A DNA stretch of 64,000 nucleotides from Letharia columbiana (GCF_014066305.1 NW_023501132.1:31379-95378), one strand, 5' to 3'. Counted from the first letter of the stretch, positions 38,416-49,888 are shown. Numbers and translations: made by a program. Notes: generated by a model not told the origin, from the sequence alone.

Positions 38416-40058
38416 ATGGCTTTCTTGCCTCGAGCCATGTCTAGCCCCACAATTCCTACCGCGGCTGAGGATCCTTCGCTTTACGCCAACCGCGATGGCC
38501 AAGTCATCAGCGCCTCGGTGACCCTGCTTGTTCTCCCAACTGTCTTCGTCGCTTTACGCGTCATGTCACGATACATGTCTGGAGCTGGGTTTTGGGTATG
38601 CTTTATCCAGTCGCATTGTCCGTAACGTGATGCAATTAGCGAAGGAAAGGAATTGACATCTTCCAGTGGGATGACATGACTGTGGTACTTGGAATGGTAG
38701 GCTGGAATCTCAGAATGTTCGGAGCTTGTTGTCAGAATTGCTCAGAACTTACAATGCTGCAGATGCTCTCCTGGGGTCCGAATATAATCAACATTCTAGG
38801 CATGAAGCACCACGTAAGAATGATCAGTACCATTTCTGATAACGCCCGCAGCCTCTCATCATTCACTGGGACATCATACCGCCGTGCTATCCCAAGCAAC
38901 CCTGATGTCTTTCTATCAACACCTCTATGCTTTTGAAATACTATACTCGCTCGGCATAGCTTGTGTGAAGTTCTCAGTGTAAGCATTGGTGCATCCGTAT
39001 AGCTCGGATTCTACAAGCAGCTTGCCTGACAGCCCTCCGTCACAATAAGTATTCTATTCCAATACCGAATCTTCCCGATCGTTTCGTTCCGGCGCATCAT
39101 CAGTGCTTGCGGTGCCTTCGTGCTGGCATTTGAGGTCGCATCCACCGTCGTTTTCATCCTCGAATGTACACCTGTTCACGACTTTTGGGTCGCTTTGGGC
39201 GGCTATCTCGCCCCAGAGCTCGGCGGTCGATGCATCAACCTTGTCAAATTCCTGCTGGTCAATGGCTCCATCAATACAGTTACGGATTTTGCTCTCTTAC
39301 TCACGGTGGGTGATGGCTCTCCAGGGGATCGTGGCGTTGCACTAATGCGAGCGAAAGCCCTTACCAGTACTCTGGCGTCTGAGAGCAAGCACGCTGCAGA
39401 AATATATCCTGACCGGCATCTTCATCTCTGGTCTAGTGTAAGCAGAACCACCAATCTTTTCTTGTGAATATCTGGGACTGAAGGTGTACTTCTAGTGTCA
39501 CTGCAGTGAGTATGGTACGGCTAGTCGTGATAGCTCGATACCATGGAGACGATGTTACTTGTGAGTAACTTCCACCTGAGGCCCGCCCCCTCACATTAAG
39601 GCCCCGTAATTCGCTAACACTACCCACCAGATGACTTCGTCCCAACCTGCATCTGGACAGCCGCCGAGCCCTCAATAGCCGTAGTATCCGCCTGTCTCCC
39701 CTCGCTGCGCCCGCTCTTCGTCCGCGTTGTCTGGGGCCGCGCTCAGAGGCCTATCGTCGAGCAAGACGACTACTTCGGCCCTTCCAACCATATAACCCCG
39801 ACATGGCGCAGCGGCAGCAAAGCACACGACCGATGTTTCAACAGGCTGCCCGATAGCGGGAAGGTCACGCTTGGCTCGTGGACCAATAATGTCGCTGTAT
39901 ATGGAGGCAAGGGAGTGCAAGAGACTGAAGAGGAGATTTTGGAGCTGGGTAGTCCCCGGGAGGATGAGATGGAGACCCCGATGAATCGTATCAGGGCGAA
40001 GACAACGGTTGTGCTCACGATTAGTGAGAGGGTTGATTGGCAGGATGATTTGTTCTGA
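38416..40058 (+). CDS. Rhodopsin-type seven-helix membrane protein (fungal PTH11/SAT4-like family)
   Basis: Exons that I read: 38416-38595, 38667-38696, 38763-38813, about 38852-38978, 39050-39305, 39358-39437, 39496-39560 and 39631-40058. Family landmarks in order: a first helix (ASVTLLVLPTVFVALRV), WWDDM, LGHH, YAFEILYSLGIACVKFS, LFQYRIF, a helix leading to ECTPVHDFW, C-x-NL-x-K...INTVTDFALLLTPLPVLWRL, KYILTGIFISGLV, SMVRL and TAAEPSIAVVSACLPSLRPL. These match the fungal rhodopsin-domain family (plasma-membrane proteins, some thought to be receptors in plant pathogens). A charged C-terminal tail follows. Most junctions are clean, but the exon 3/4 junction cannot be made in frame with any AG acceptor, so a mutation there or a different splice is likely. 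Confidence 0.7.
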
Positions 40059-41139
40059 AAGAGAAAAGGGATACAGGCTTTGGGTGGATTTTTTTGGGGG
40101 GAGTTCCTACATGTTAGTCTCGGAATCTGATAAAAGGACGAAAATCGCCTGGTTTCAAGAAGAAGTCTTCAGTAACGAACCAATCAGATCCTTAGATGCC
40201 GCATCAACTGCACAGTGATCACGTTCGCAAGATTCGACGCTGCAGTCACATCAGTTTCAGGATCACAATGGTACTGAGCCGAGGGTCGCATCACACGAAG
40301 CACTGTAGATCCTCATGTGAAGGGCGATGCAAGACGCTGGACGGAGGATGCGTCGATGGGGGCCAGAGAGCCGCATTGTCTCTTTGGCTTTTTGGGATTT
40401 CTGCATGTTCCACAGCTAGCTCTATGGGTACTAGTGTAACTTCACTTACATCTACCGAACGTCCATTGATTCCCCTTGTATTCTCTCAAAAAAACAGATT
40501 CAATCTCTTTCAACACCCTGTCTCCCTGTGTCGAAAGACCGCAACATCCACCTCTTTTCTGTTCTGCAACAATTCCCTAACCACAACAGAATACGCCAAC
40601 TTCGGGGCCGCAAATCTTGATGGCTTCGAATCCAATTAAAACAACGAAGAAGAGATCTGCCATCCGCAAAACCCACATGCTTTAGAACGTTTTGGACCAG
40701 GCGTATCTGGGCTCTCATGACGCTGCCCAAAGGCCTACCTAAGAGTGGAGCCCTGCCATATACCAAGATAAAACCGGCCAGAGGTGCCTCTAACCTTGCC
40801 GAACAGGCAAAATGATCCGACCACAAATCACTCATTACTTCAGCGATACAAGATCATGTCCATTTATGGACTTACCATGAGAGCTACGGTGTATCACGTA
40901 CAGGTTCCTGCTTCCGGCAGATCCAGCAATCTATGCGAAAGACTTCTTGATCCTTAGGAACATTAACCCCCTTCACGTTCGCCTTATCTAGTGATACCAC
41001 AGCTATAAATTCCTAATCTAAGCCGACGCTTAACCCTAGTATAGATATCCATCTTCTCATTACGTGGGAGAGACCAAATCCGCTTCGTATGCAATAGTGG
41101 GCAGAGCCGAAGAGTTTGAAATGCAAAGACCGACCACGA

Positions 41140-41355
41140 CTGAACTCGGGCGCTCGTCAAAGCTGCCCGTAAGGATCATATTATTCTTCCGGGCCTTGTC
41201 CCAAAAGGGTCTGTTGCAGACTTGGTTTTGAAAACTGAACCAACATCAGCAGAGACCTTCGATCTCTATCGTCAATGCAAAAGGCTTGGGGACATTCCCC
41301 TTTCACAGCTTTATGGACCGCTCCTGACTGCTCGTATCTTCCGAATGTTTTAGCA
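41140..41355 (+). pseudogene. Unidentified coding-like fragment
   Basis: A stretch of about 70 codons without internal stop and without ATG start, containing ARKDHIILPGLVPKG and FDLYRQCKRLGDIPLSQLYG, ending at TAG. Composition and periodicity look like real protein, but I do not recognise the family and see no flanking exons. Probably a relic. Confidence 0.3.
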
Positions 41356-41740
41356 GACCCAAAAAAATATATGCTTGAAAATCTTCTGCTTGGATGGAAC
41401 ACAAACGATTTCTACTTTCGCGAGATCGTGTTCGCCATACTCAGCATCGCATCTCCTGCCAGAAATATCTCTCTGATAAGGTCCCGGCGTGTGCTCAACA
41501 GCCCCGAAGCTGGCTATTCCGACATACTGAGTGAGCCGCGATCAACCCGAGAAAGTCACAACCCCCATATTTGATACCCCCGGCAGTGAAAGTGATGGCG
41601 GTGTAGAGCACACTCCTGGAAAAACTACTGCGAAAGGGAATGATGGTGATGACATCGTTACATCGACCATGGAGGGACCGAGGGCGTTTGGGGATGTTGA
41701 TCCCGAGTTCGTTGCTCATTTCGGGGTAGGATGTCACCTT

Positions 41741-41815
41741 CACGGAACACCTAATCATACCCCAAAATTTGGTGTGGGGTATGATTTGATAAGGATTCCA
41801 TCATTCGGAGCATGA
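41741..41815 (+). repeat. Dispersed GGGGTATGATT repeat, copy 2
   Basis: aatttggtgtggggtatgat followed by ttgataaggattcc matches the repeat at 34,107-34,200 (attggtgtag..gtatgattcggtaaggatcc) and the reverse complement of part of 53,712-53,822. Preceded by aatcataccc, giving a short local inverted repeat. Confidence 0.6.
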
Positions 41816-42474
41816 TCCAATAAGTTGCCCGCCTCAAGAAATGCGAAACCAGCTCTATCAATATGTCCTCGGCGGTTGATTCTTACACGTCAAGTATGAA
41901 GGAGACTATCAGGAGTGGATGCCAAGAAGCGAGAAGATTACCTACCATATTCTGATGGTAGAAACTGCTAAGTGAATTGAATGTTCGAAGATCGGTAGCC
42001 AGGGTTTGTGAAGTGAAGCGATGACCAATACCCCAGGCTTTCAGACAAGCCGTGGAGCCACAAACGCGACAACGTTTTCCAAACTTCAGTTCTAAGAGGT
42101 GCCTTCATCAATGACAAATCGTAAGTTAACGGCGCTCAAACCACATTCAAAACTCAAAATCGAACCGATTCTAGCACTCTTTGTTCTAGTGAAGCAACTT
42201 CATCTCCTTTTGTCGCTTGACGGACTCGGCGAACAAAGGGGCTTTACTTCTCTATTTTCGGAACAACAACTCTCGGATTGAATCTGAACAAGCCCATTTA
42301 CACCCTTTACGGAGGGGACAAGCAGAAGGACAAACAAAGCCGGAACCATCTCAGTGCTTAAGAGACATCATCACCGCGATGTCTGGTTACGTACGTACGT
42401 TACCTTAGAATCCCAAATTGCAACTAAACTAATTTCAATATTCTCTCTTCTTCTCTCCTAAATCCGCTTCCATC

Positions 42475-43128
42475 ATGAAACCCTCATATTTCCTCGCCGC
42501 CACCATGGCCATTTCAAGCGTCTCCGCGTATCCCGCCCACATATACGACGATCAACCCAGCCGACGATACCTACCATCATCTCCGTAAACAACCCCCTCC
42601 CTCCCCTCCTCTCCCTCAAGATCCCCATCTAACACCCCTCCCAGCCCAACCCTCTCAACCTCCCAAAATGGTGTCCTGCCGAACGGCACCATCATCAACG
42701 CCTCCGCCAACTGGACGAAACCCAGCGCCATCATCCCCAGCACCAGCACCGCCTTCAACTACACGGGCCCCTGCACCATCTACGTCGTGCAAGCCGGCTA
42801 CGGGGACCCGGCCACGTACTCCGCCTGGGCACGGGACGCGTCCGACGCCGCGATCGGGGACATGGGGGTCCGCAAGATCGGGGCGACTGCGGATTTCGCC
42901 GTGGGAGGGGGGAAGATGAGTTTTGGGACGATACCGCCGGCTTACGAGACGGAGCCTGCGAAGGTGGTGATGAGCTGGGAGGCGTGGGGCATGCCTGCGA
43001 TTGCGATGTTTTTTGAACCGGTGTTGAGTAAGGGGAGTGCTGGGTGTGCGTTTGCGGGGGATGCGGACGGGGATGAGGTGACGTATTTTGAGTGTACGTT
43101 TGGGTGTAGTCCGCAGGGGGATTCGTAG
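42475..43128 (+). CDS. Small secreted protein, candidate effector
   Basis: Exons 42475-42584 and 42645-43128 (60-bp intron with CTAAC branch and CCCAG end) give 197 residues. MKPSYFLAATMAISSVSAYP is a plain signal peptide. Four N-glycosylation sequons (NGT, NAS, NWT, NYT) cluster in residues about 45-75. The mature part is Ala/Gly-rich with six Cys (GPCTIYVV; then GCAF, FECTFGC near the end), so disulfide bonds are likely. Codon use is GC-rich. I do not recognise a family. Secretion is inferred from the signal peptide; a host-interaction role is only suggested by size, secretion and neighbourhood. Confidence 0.7.
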
Positions 43129-43395
43129 ATGCCGCTTTACGCTTTTCATGCGCAAGGGTGTTCGTGACGATATGGGGATCTTGGTGGTCTCTGAATAAAG
43201 GTGTAGTGACAAAGAGTTGATGCGCATAAGGCTAGAACGAATGAAGCGGTGCACAAGTGAATCCACCTAAAGTCTAAGGAGGCGACCTCTAACTACTTAA
43301 GTACTTTCTTATGATAGAAGGGTTCAGATTACAGCGACTATGACTTCTTTATTTCCATAACCAGCTTCCGATTATCTCCTGAATTTATCGGTAAG

Positions 43396-44659
43396 CTATT
43401 GTTCGTACGAAACTAAACAGCACTCATTCAGCATCGACTCACCCAAAAAGCGCGCTTTGCCCGCCCTCCCACCCCTCGCACACATGCCATCCAAAGCAAC
43501 AGCGGCCTGCCATAAGTCAAACCACGAAGTCGCATCATCCGGCGCGGTCGTATCAACAGTAATAGAGCATTGCCCAGTAGCTAGAGAACACGCAGCAGAT
43601 TTCAGCAAAAAGAACCTTTTCATCGAAAGCGAAGGGCAATGATGCTCACGCTCCGTCAAAACCTGCGGGAGGTGTTCTTCGACGCCCGCGATGCCAACAG
43701 CCCCAAAAGTCGTCTGTTCGATCGAAACGTTCATGGTGTCGAGAATCGTCTGACAAGAGGCCGACACAGGGCGTGTTGCCAGCGGGGTGTTCGAGCACCT
43801 TACGAAAGGTGGGGACCAGGATTGCATGAGCAAGACGAAATTGAGTTCATCCGCTGATCATGGGTCAGTAGACATCATTCTCTATCACTGTGTGTGATCG
43901 AGGATTCGCAAACCAACTTACCCATGTCGAAGACTACGCCGCCCTCTGTACGGACACTTAAGTCAGCAACGTTCCAAAAGAAGAATCTAAATCGACCGAC
44001 AAGTTACAGGGATACCCGGAACTCATTGTTCCTGGGACCTATCTCAAAAGTCGAATGTAGAAGTACATTGACACACAAGAAAAAACCTAACTGTACGTAC
44101 TAGGAGGTATAGCTTTCTCCACGCACTCTTGCTGGATGATAGTCGCGGCCCCAAGCAAGTCGTCATTCCTCACATGTGAAGGGTAAGACGTCTGAATAAG
44201 ATCGATAATGCATTGCCCATCCGCTATCGAGCATCAGCCAAAAGATAAAAAACCAACCAGAGGCACTGAATCGTGACCCGGCATCAAAAGGTGCTTACAG
44301 CCAACGTATCGTTTCGGAAGGTTGACATCCCAGGAACCCTTGCCGCGCGGTCCGTAGCTACGCTCAGGGTCCGTGATGATAGTGGCTGGATCTTGCGGGA
44401 TCTGAGCCAGAGCGTCCTTGCAGCTAGCAGCCGGGGGATTGCCAAAACTGCGATCATCGCAGCTAACCTTTGCCCAGGTGAGGATGGGCGTGGTATTCGA
44501 GTTCTCTGATCCGGCAGAAGCGTTCAAGGATGGAAGAAGCAACGAGGGTTTCGTCAGGGTGATTGAGCCGTCGCGAATTTGCGGTGGATGCAAGGCTAGC
44601 GAAATCACGAAGGTCGGGAGCAGGTAATATATTGCTAAATAAGAGGACAAGGATGACAT
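43396..44659 (-). CDS. Secreted cysteine-patterned protein with two tandem modules
   Basis: Five minus-strand exons, 44659-44299, 44223-44101, 43945-43922, 43853-43650 and 43580-43396, give 298 residues; all phases fit, including a 24-bp exon. The start is the ATG at 44,659, followed by a signal peptide (SSYLAIYYLLPTFVISLA). Module 1: VSCDD, then AASCKDAL..IP, LPKRYVG-DGQCIIDL, AATIIQQEC and GGVVFDMG. Module 2 repeats the order: RCSN, SASCQTIL, LPQVL..TGQCSITVD, AAVALDGMC. The phase-1 introns fall at equivalent places before the DGQC/TGQC blocks, which supports an internal duplication. The protein at 55,674-56,261 is a single-module relative. No known function; probably extracellular. Confidence 0.75.
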
Positions 44660-46886
44660 GGTCAAAAAGTTGCGTTCAAAGATGGGAAACGGAACCTAGA
44701 AATGTTAGTGAGGGGTCGGGCACGAGGTGAAACACTGAGCAACACGAATCTAATAGTCCAGGGACTTTTTCCACGACGGCTAGGTTGTTTGAAACACTTT
44801 GATTGTGGGCCTGTGCTTCTTTTAACTCCATTGCGAAGCTGCTTGGATGCGCTTTACTTGCACATACGTCGGTCATGCGATTGGCGGCTATAATCGTATG
44901 CGTTGCTGGAAGTTTGGAGCGCATCATGAAGATTGTGACTATTAGCGATGGGAATAATATCTGCAAAGGCTTCACGTGTGCAGTGAGGCGTATGTTTGTA
45001 CCGGAGACTTCTTTTCCGAACGCGGGATTACGAAAATGAGATACCTACAACAATTATTATTCCTCAACAGGAGAGTTATACCAAACAAGAAGATTGATGA
45101 AAGAAGCAACCTTGCAGTGACAATAAGTCCGAGACGACCGTCTCAGCTCCCCCAGCCACCATTTGTGAAAAGTATCCCTCTTCTCTTTCATCTCTGCTAA
45201 TCCTCGAAGAGTGATCATTTCCCATTAAAATAACTAACATAATGAAAACCTTTTGACACGCAACGTGGGTCAGCGCAGAGAACACTAACCTCAGACAAAC
45301 CTCAGAGAGCCTCCACTCTTCACAAACATCACACACATCCAAATACAGTTGGCGTCCCAGACTCCATATCAAGGTCCGAGACCTTATCCTCGAGTGCTGC
45401 CTGTGCGTTGAAGGCAGAATCGTTCCGTTTTCAGCCCGTTACGAGGGCGAAGGACTCTCCACTCTCGTGACAAACGCTGTGCGGGACTGAGACGTTACTG
45501 CCGGACCGAGACGTTATATCAGAGACGCTGCGTGTCGCTCTTCCAGCTGTTGAAAGTATCACTCGCGACGAGGCCCTACCAGTCTTATACCGCGAAAAAT
45601 TCTATCCTACAGCGATGGTAGTTCTTGGTATTTGACAAGGGGTGTGGCGCACCATGTCAGACCTGTCTCAACGCAATACAATGTGAGTCCACTGTTCGGG
45701 GTGTTCACATCCTAACAGGCACCGCAATCGAAGCCATGAGACGTGGCCTGAGATGTTTACTTGGCAAAGCTATCTTATATGTACTCGTACCTCCGAACTT
45801 AGAGAAGACTCGCTGACACCGAGAACTCAAAGATGGACATAAGCGCACGTGCTCGATTCCATATCAGTATAGAAGCGATGAACCAGGCTAACCTGAGAAC
45901 ACACGGACTCGGCAAAGACAAACTGAAGGGGGAGATCCGTTTTGAGCATGGTTGTGTCCAGGGTGTGGGTTGGACAGTCAAGCAAAATGTCCCTTGGAAA
46001 GATGGCGCTGGAGACATTTGTGCCGGCCTTTGAAAATCTCTTCTGCCCCATTTGGTGTCGTCGACAGTAGGTATTGTATTATTTTTGTAATGAGATGAGA
46101 CAGGAGGGTCAATGGTAATGAATAGAGCTGAACGAAATATGTCAAGGATATAGGCGACGGTACCCATTATCAAGCCTAAGCGCGAGAACAGGAATTCGAT
46201 TCTTCGGCTGGGGAATGAGGAAGAGATGTTGTTCAGCGATGTATGGGGTGAGTAGTGACAGGCTTAAGGGCGTTTTGTGGTACATTGAAATATGATCCGA
46301 GATGCTTGCTCACAGCGCGCTTTCAATCAGTCAACATAGTATTTCCCCCAGCACCGAGAGCTTGCAAGCTTCAAAGCACGGATAGCAAAATCAAAGGCGT
46401 TATCTCCTAATTTGCGGATAATAGAGCCCATAGTACCTGCTCTCAAAATACAAACCCTATCGTAAGTTGTCAACAGGAATCTATCACTTGAATCGTGGCC
46501 ATCTATGTATGCAAGCGATGTATCAGATACTAGAGGTGAATATCAAGAAATCGACAACCGTCAATTACTGGACGGTTAGGAAACACTCCTCGTTCTCGCG
46601 CTAGTAGTTCAGCAAATCCAACATGAGCGGTCTATAAACGCAAAGAAACTGATGCTGTCGCTCTATAGCCTACTATGGTAAACTGCAATATCGTCTAGAC
46701 TATCCCATCGACTAGCGCCTGGGGCATAGAATGTCTTGGCACGCATGGCTGACTGCCAGTCGATGGGATAGTAGGCGGATTCCCAATGACGGACCAGGAG
46801 AGCGGGCGGCCGCAGATAGGACATCAGGTAGAAGAAGATGACATACCCCAGCTGCTTGCCATCGTATTTGGATGTAATCAGGTGTT
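44660..46886. other. 2.2-kb intergenic region with a gene relic
   Basis: 44,700-45,340 shows nothing I can name. A decayed DUF7730/F-box-like fragment lies at 45,350-45,640 (separate entry). At 46,699-46,713 and 46,758-46,772 there is a perfect 15-bp inverted repeat (actatcccatcgact) with a 44-bp loop. No RNA gene signature seen. Confidence 0.45.
45350..45640 (+). pseudogene. Decayed F-box-like/DUF7730-type gene fragment
   Basis: Two out-of-frame pieces. IKVRDLILECCLCVEGRIVPF reads from about 45,367 and runs to a stop near 45,490. Then AVESITRDEALPVLYREKFYP reads at about 45,540-45,610 to a TGA. The order (LP.HIK.RDLILE, then R.EALPVLY..N/K.F) is that of fungal proteins with an F-box-like start and a conserved DEALP.LY site, the same broad group as the intact gene at 46,887-47,996. 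Frame changes and stops show it is dead. Confidence 0.5.
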
Positions 46887-47996
46887 TTACCCCAATGTTG
46901 AAGCACAGCGATGCTGCTTCTCTATGAGCTCTTGCTGAACTCGGATGTGATTGTCAGCGCTGTCCGGATTCATCAGCCTCGCCCGTAGGACATTGGCATA
47001 TTCCAGTTGATCTTCTTCCGTCCAGAGTGATACCAACGGCCCGGCAGGGTGCATATCCTCTGAGACGACCTTGACATGGACCGAATTCAAAGGCAAGACG
47101 GACAGCTTCCGCAAAAATTCCGCGAAACGAGTCTCTAAGGGCGCATCCAGCCCATGTCCGTTCTTGAATTTCGAGTATGACTCAGTGTCCATCTCATGGC
47201 CAATGAGCAATTCCAGACGCCGCAGTCTCTGCAAAGATCTGATGAGAGGTAGCCTTATAGCAGGATTCCACTCTCTTTCCCCTTCAAACGTCCAGTGGAT
47301 TACCAGTCGAAGTTTCTGCACGGTTCTTCTCTGAAACGAGTCCCGAGTCTCCATGAAGCGCTCGAACGTAGTGGCATCGTTAAAAGAAAAAGTGTTTGTA
47401 GACCATAGTATTTGGTTGGCTTCCGTGTAGACCTGCCTACAAGTGCGGAGTAAACCCATATGCATCTCCCTGTGGTCCATTCTTCCGTCTTGCTCTTCAA
47501 AAGGCACGTTCCTAGAGAAAATGCTACCTAGACCGAGATTTCGATTGCAAAGTTGCCAAAACAAGCTTGAAAGTCCCGTGGGTAGTAAGTCGACCAACTG
47601 GGACTCTTCCTTACTGCGCGGACCATCAGGGTCGCAGACCAATAGGGACCAATGATTTTGTGCAACAACAGCCTTTCTTTCAACGTCGAAAGGGATAGAA
47701 GACGCGTCGCTCCGTGACTCGCAATCGTCATCGTAGAGGTACTTGAGATGGATGAGCCTGTGCCCTAGCACTTCGGTATATATCTTTCTACGGATCTCTA
47801 GAGGCAGCAAACGTAGGAGAGGGGAGGCCGTGGCGTTCTGCAATATCCTGGAAGCACGGGTCAGTGATCTATACGATGAATTCTCTCGGTAGTTGGGATC
47901 CAACACGGCTTTGGTAGCAGCCTTTGGGGCTCTGAAAGGGACGCGCTTCTTACGCTGACCCTCTGCCTTCTCGGCTTCGTTCTTGCGTTTTGCCAT
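46887..47996 (-). CDS. DUF7730 (F-box-like) domain protein
   Basis: Single exon, 369 residues, good ATG context. A basic Lys/Arg-rich start (residues 1-30) could serve for nuclear targeting. LLRLLPLEIRRKIYTEVLG at residues 60-78 is the F-box-like helix typical of this fungal family. LLRTCRQVYTEANQILWSTNTF follows in the middle (conserved C-R-x-V/I-x-x-E-A..LY/W..N.F). The C-terminal half is helical and charged. The family is large in Pezizomycotina and of unknown biochemical role; ubiquitin-ligase adaptor activity is only inferred from the F-box-like helix. A 227-bp inverted-repeat element lies about 165 bp upstream, in the probable promoter. Confidence 0.8.
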   Translation of the reverse strand: MAKRKNEAEKAEGQRKKRVPFRAPKAATKAVLDPNYRENSSYRSLTRASRILQNATASPLLRLLPLEIRRKIYTEVLGHRLIHLKYLYDDDCESRSDASSIPFDVERKAVVAQNHWSLLVCDPDGPRSKEESQLVDLLPTGLSSLFWQLCNRNLGLGSIFSRNVPFEEQDGRMDHREMHMGLLRTCRQVYTEANQILWSTNTFSFNDATTFERFMETRDSFQRRTVQKLRLVIHWTFEGEREWNPAIRLPLIRSLQRLRRLELLIGHEMDTESYSKFKNGHGLDAPLETRFAEFLRKLSVLPLNSVHVKVVSEDMHPAGPLVSLWTEEDQLEYANVLRARLMNPDSADNHIRVQQELIEKQHRCASTLG

Positions 47997-48159
47997 GCTT
48001 ACGGCATTGCAAGTAGTTGAGTGAGTGATCGAAGTTCAGCAGACGAGCAGCTTTATTTGTTGTGTGCGCTGTCTCGTCGCTATTGGTTCGCGGACTCCGC
48101 TACGCTTAATCGTTCCTAGCGTGAAACCTCCTTTGCCTGTACAAGCTCGTCCCTGTCAA

Positions 48160-48386
48160 AAGTCATTAGTCACCGAGGTTTACCCGGCTACTGCTGGCTT
48201 CCCACCAAAACACTGCTGTAGATACTCCTAAATAGTCACCAAATGGAGGATAACACACCCCCCCACACACCTACATGCAGTCCTCGTCGTCGCGAGGCTA
48301 CTACGCGTAAGAAAGCCAAGTTCTTTGAAGCCATTTGGTGGGAAGCCAGCAGTAGCCGGGTAAACCTCGGTGACTAATGACTTTTG
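48160..48386. mobile_element. 227-bp element with 53-bp perfect inverted repeats
   Basis: The arm starting CAAAAGTCATTAGTCACC (48,160-48,212) is exactly repeated in reverse complement at 48,334-48,386, with a 121-bp non-coding centre. Similarity continues a few bases outward with one mismatch (tccctgtc against tccccgtc). It is probably a MITE, or a snapback element that would form a strong hairpin in RNA. Target duplication was not resolved. Both arms are unmutated, so it is young or under gene conversion. Confidence 0.85.
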
Positions 48387-48451
48387 ACGGGGAGGTGAAG
48401 CAAAGCCACCCTTCCTCGACAGCAATGCCCCATTGCTATGCGCTCCACCTT

Positions 48452-49140
48452 TCACTCCCCCATCTTCATCTCTAGCAATACCATCCTTTCCAGTATTCCG
48501 ACAGCTGAGTCTTCAGTATGGAGGAGATACGTGATGGAAACACCAAGGCCACAGCAGGCGCTGACCATTGGCGTAGGAAATGGAATAAAGAAGTGCGGGA
48601 GCAAGAGAGACGCCCAGTGATCGGCTTCTTGGGCTGGAAGATCGTTTAAGAAGATGGAGGCGGTGGCCATGGGACGCAGGACCATGCCCTGATACTGTCG
48701 GATGTTCCTGTCAGCGTGGAGACGGCAAGAGAATATCCCAGGTCTGTCCAATGCGGCAGTCCTCTACCCAGAGCATCTACGAGCGCGTTACCCTCTGCTA
48801 CAAGCATAGCCGCTATGCACTGCGCTTGAACGACGCCATCACGTTCCCCTCGCTCACTCGCTTGCTATTCTCTAGTCCGCTCACTATCTGAAATCCTCGT
48901 ACCCCACTGTACGAATGTGCCGCCAACACCACATCTTTGCCTTTTTCGACTAGTTGTCCTCACGCCGAGCGAGTGGTTTGAATCTCGATGATCAAAGTGG
49001 CTGTTATTAGCACTATACTGAAGAGGAAAACGGTTAGGCTAGGAAAGGAGCACATTTGAAGGAGATACATGGTTAGGGTGAAGTGGACGCGCTTGTGGAA
49101 GGACCCGGGGACGAACACGATGGTTGGTCTATGAGAGGGT
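48452..49140 (-). pseudogene. Alpha/beta-hydrolase pseudogene
   Basis: Reading downwards: PTIVFVPGSFHKRVHF (strand and oxyanion region, about 49,130) with a following hydrophobic stretch, a TGA near 48,965, then LVEKGKDVVLAAHSYSGV (nucleophile elbow, usual HSYGG, about 48,945-48,890). TAG near 48,820 follows, then the C-terminal part IFLNDLPAQEAD....LLPHF and SITYLLHTEDSAV..ERMVL, ending at 48,452. This order is that of fungal small alpha/beta hydrolases of the salicylate-esterase/hydroxynitrile-lyase-like group. At least two stops and frame breaks mean it is non-functional. The serine of the elbow is still there. Confidence 0.65.
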
Positions 49141-49888
49141 GAGGATAATGTGAAAAGAGGATGAGTGAAGATTGTTGAGATGGATGTCGATGGGACGGAT
49201 ATTTGCAGAATTCGTCCAAGCCACATCAATCACTTTGATGAAACGCTTTCTGAAAAGAGTGTACACGCATGGTGCTGGCTGCACAGGGCGTTCGAATCCC
49301 TGACTACGAATCGGCAGGACCAGTGCGTAATCGACTCTGAAAATGGAGGAGCTCTCAACACCAAGGGACAAGGTACGGGAAAAACAATCGATATCTGCAT
49401 GGTATTGAGACCCTCACCACCTTTATCCGAGGAACGGGGAATGCTCGCACACTGCTTCGTGATACAGCTCACACAGGCTTCGTTTCCACCACGATCTGCA
49501 AAGTCTTCTCAATGCATCTTCCTTACTGCAGCTCGGCGTATCGCACACCGCTTCCACAAGTCCTCTCAATCCATCGCCACTTCTAGCCGATCCCCATACA
49601 TTCCGATATTGTCATGTATTCCTTCTGATATACATGTAGAACAGTATGCTCAAGCTACAGCCGAGGTAGCCTACTCCCGCATCATAATGCATCGGAGGAC
49701 CTTGCTCTGAACTGAGGAGCGCCATCAGTCGCTTCCACCGCCACCTTATAATGGGTTGTCTTCCTTCCATTGGTGTCACTAACAACGATGCCCTCAACGG
49801 CATGGTCTCAATTACCCGATCCTCGGTTACGCTGCGTTATTGATGTGAGCACCGTGAGGATGTATTTTCTATTTATGTCAGTATCTCA
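49141..49888. other. Intergenic, nothing recognised
   Basis: A plus-strand frame of 181 codons (49,165-49,710) begins with GTG and has no family-like content. A tRNA-like word (gttcgaatcc, 49,289-49,298) lacks a proper stem and the other arms. No feature supported. Confidence 0.4.

Larger units (their letters stand above)
40059..42474. other. 2.4-kb intergenic region with coding-like scraps
   Basis: No full gene. A minus-strand ATG frame of 111 codons (40,500-40,835) has no recognisable content. At 41,140-41,355 a plus-strand frame without start codon looks protein-like (see separate entry). A copy of the dispersed GGGGTATGATT rep0eat lies at 41,741-41,815. Confidence 0.4.

Noticed and set aside
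37728..38450. 240-codon minus-strand frame
   Set aside because: It starts with GTG, runs antisense into the start of the rhodopsin-type gene, and has the His/Cys/Pro/Arg-rich look of a shadow frame.
49280..49305. tRNA T-arm-like word gttcgaatcc
   Set aside because: The 5-bp stem does not pair on either strand with a normal 7-base loop, and no anticodon or acceptor arms are found nearby.
49165..49710. 181-codon plus-strand frame
   Set aside because: GTG start, no recognisable domain, and it overlaps the 5' end of the hydrolase relic on the other strand.
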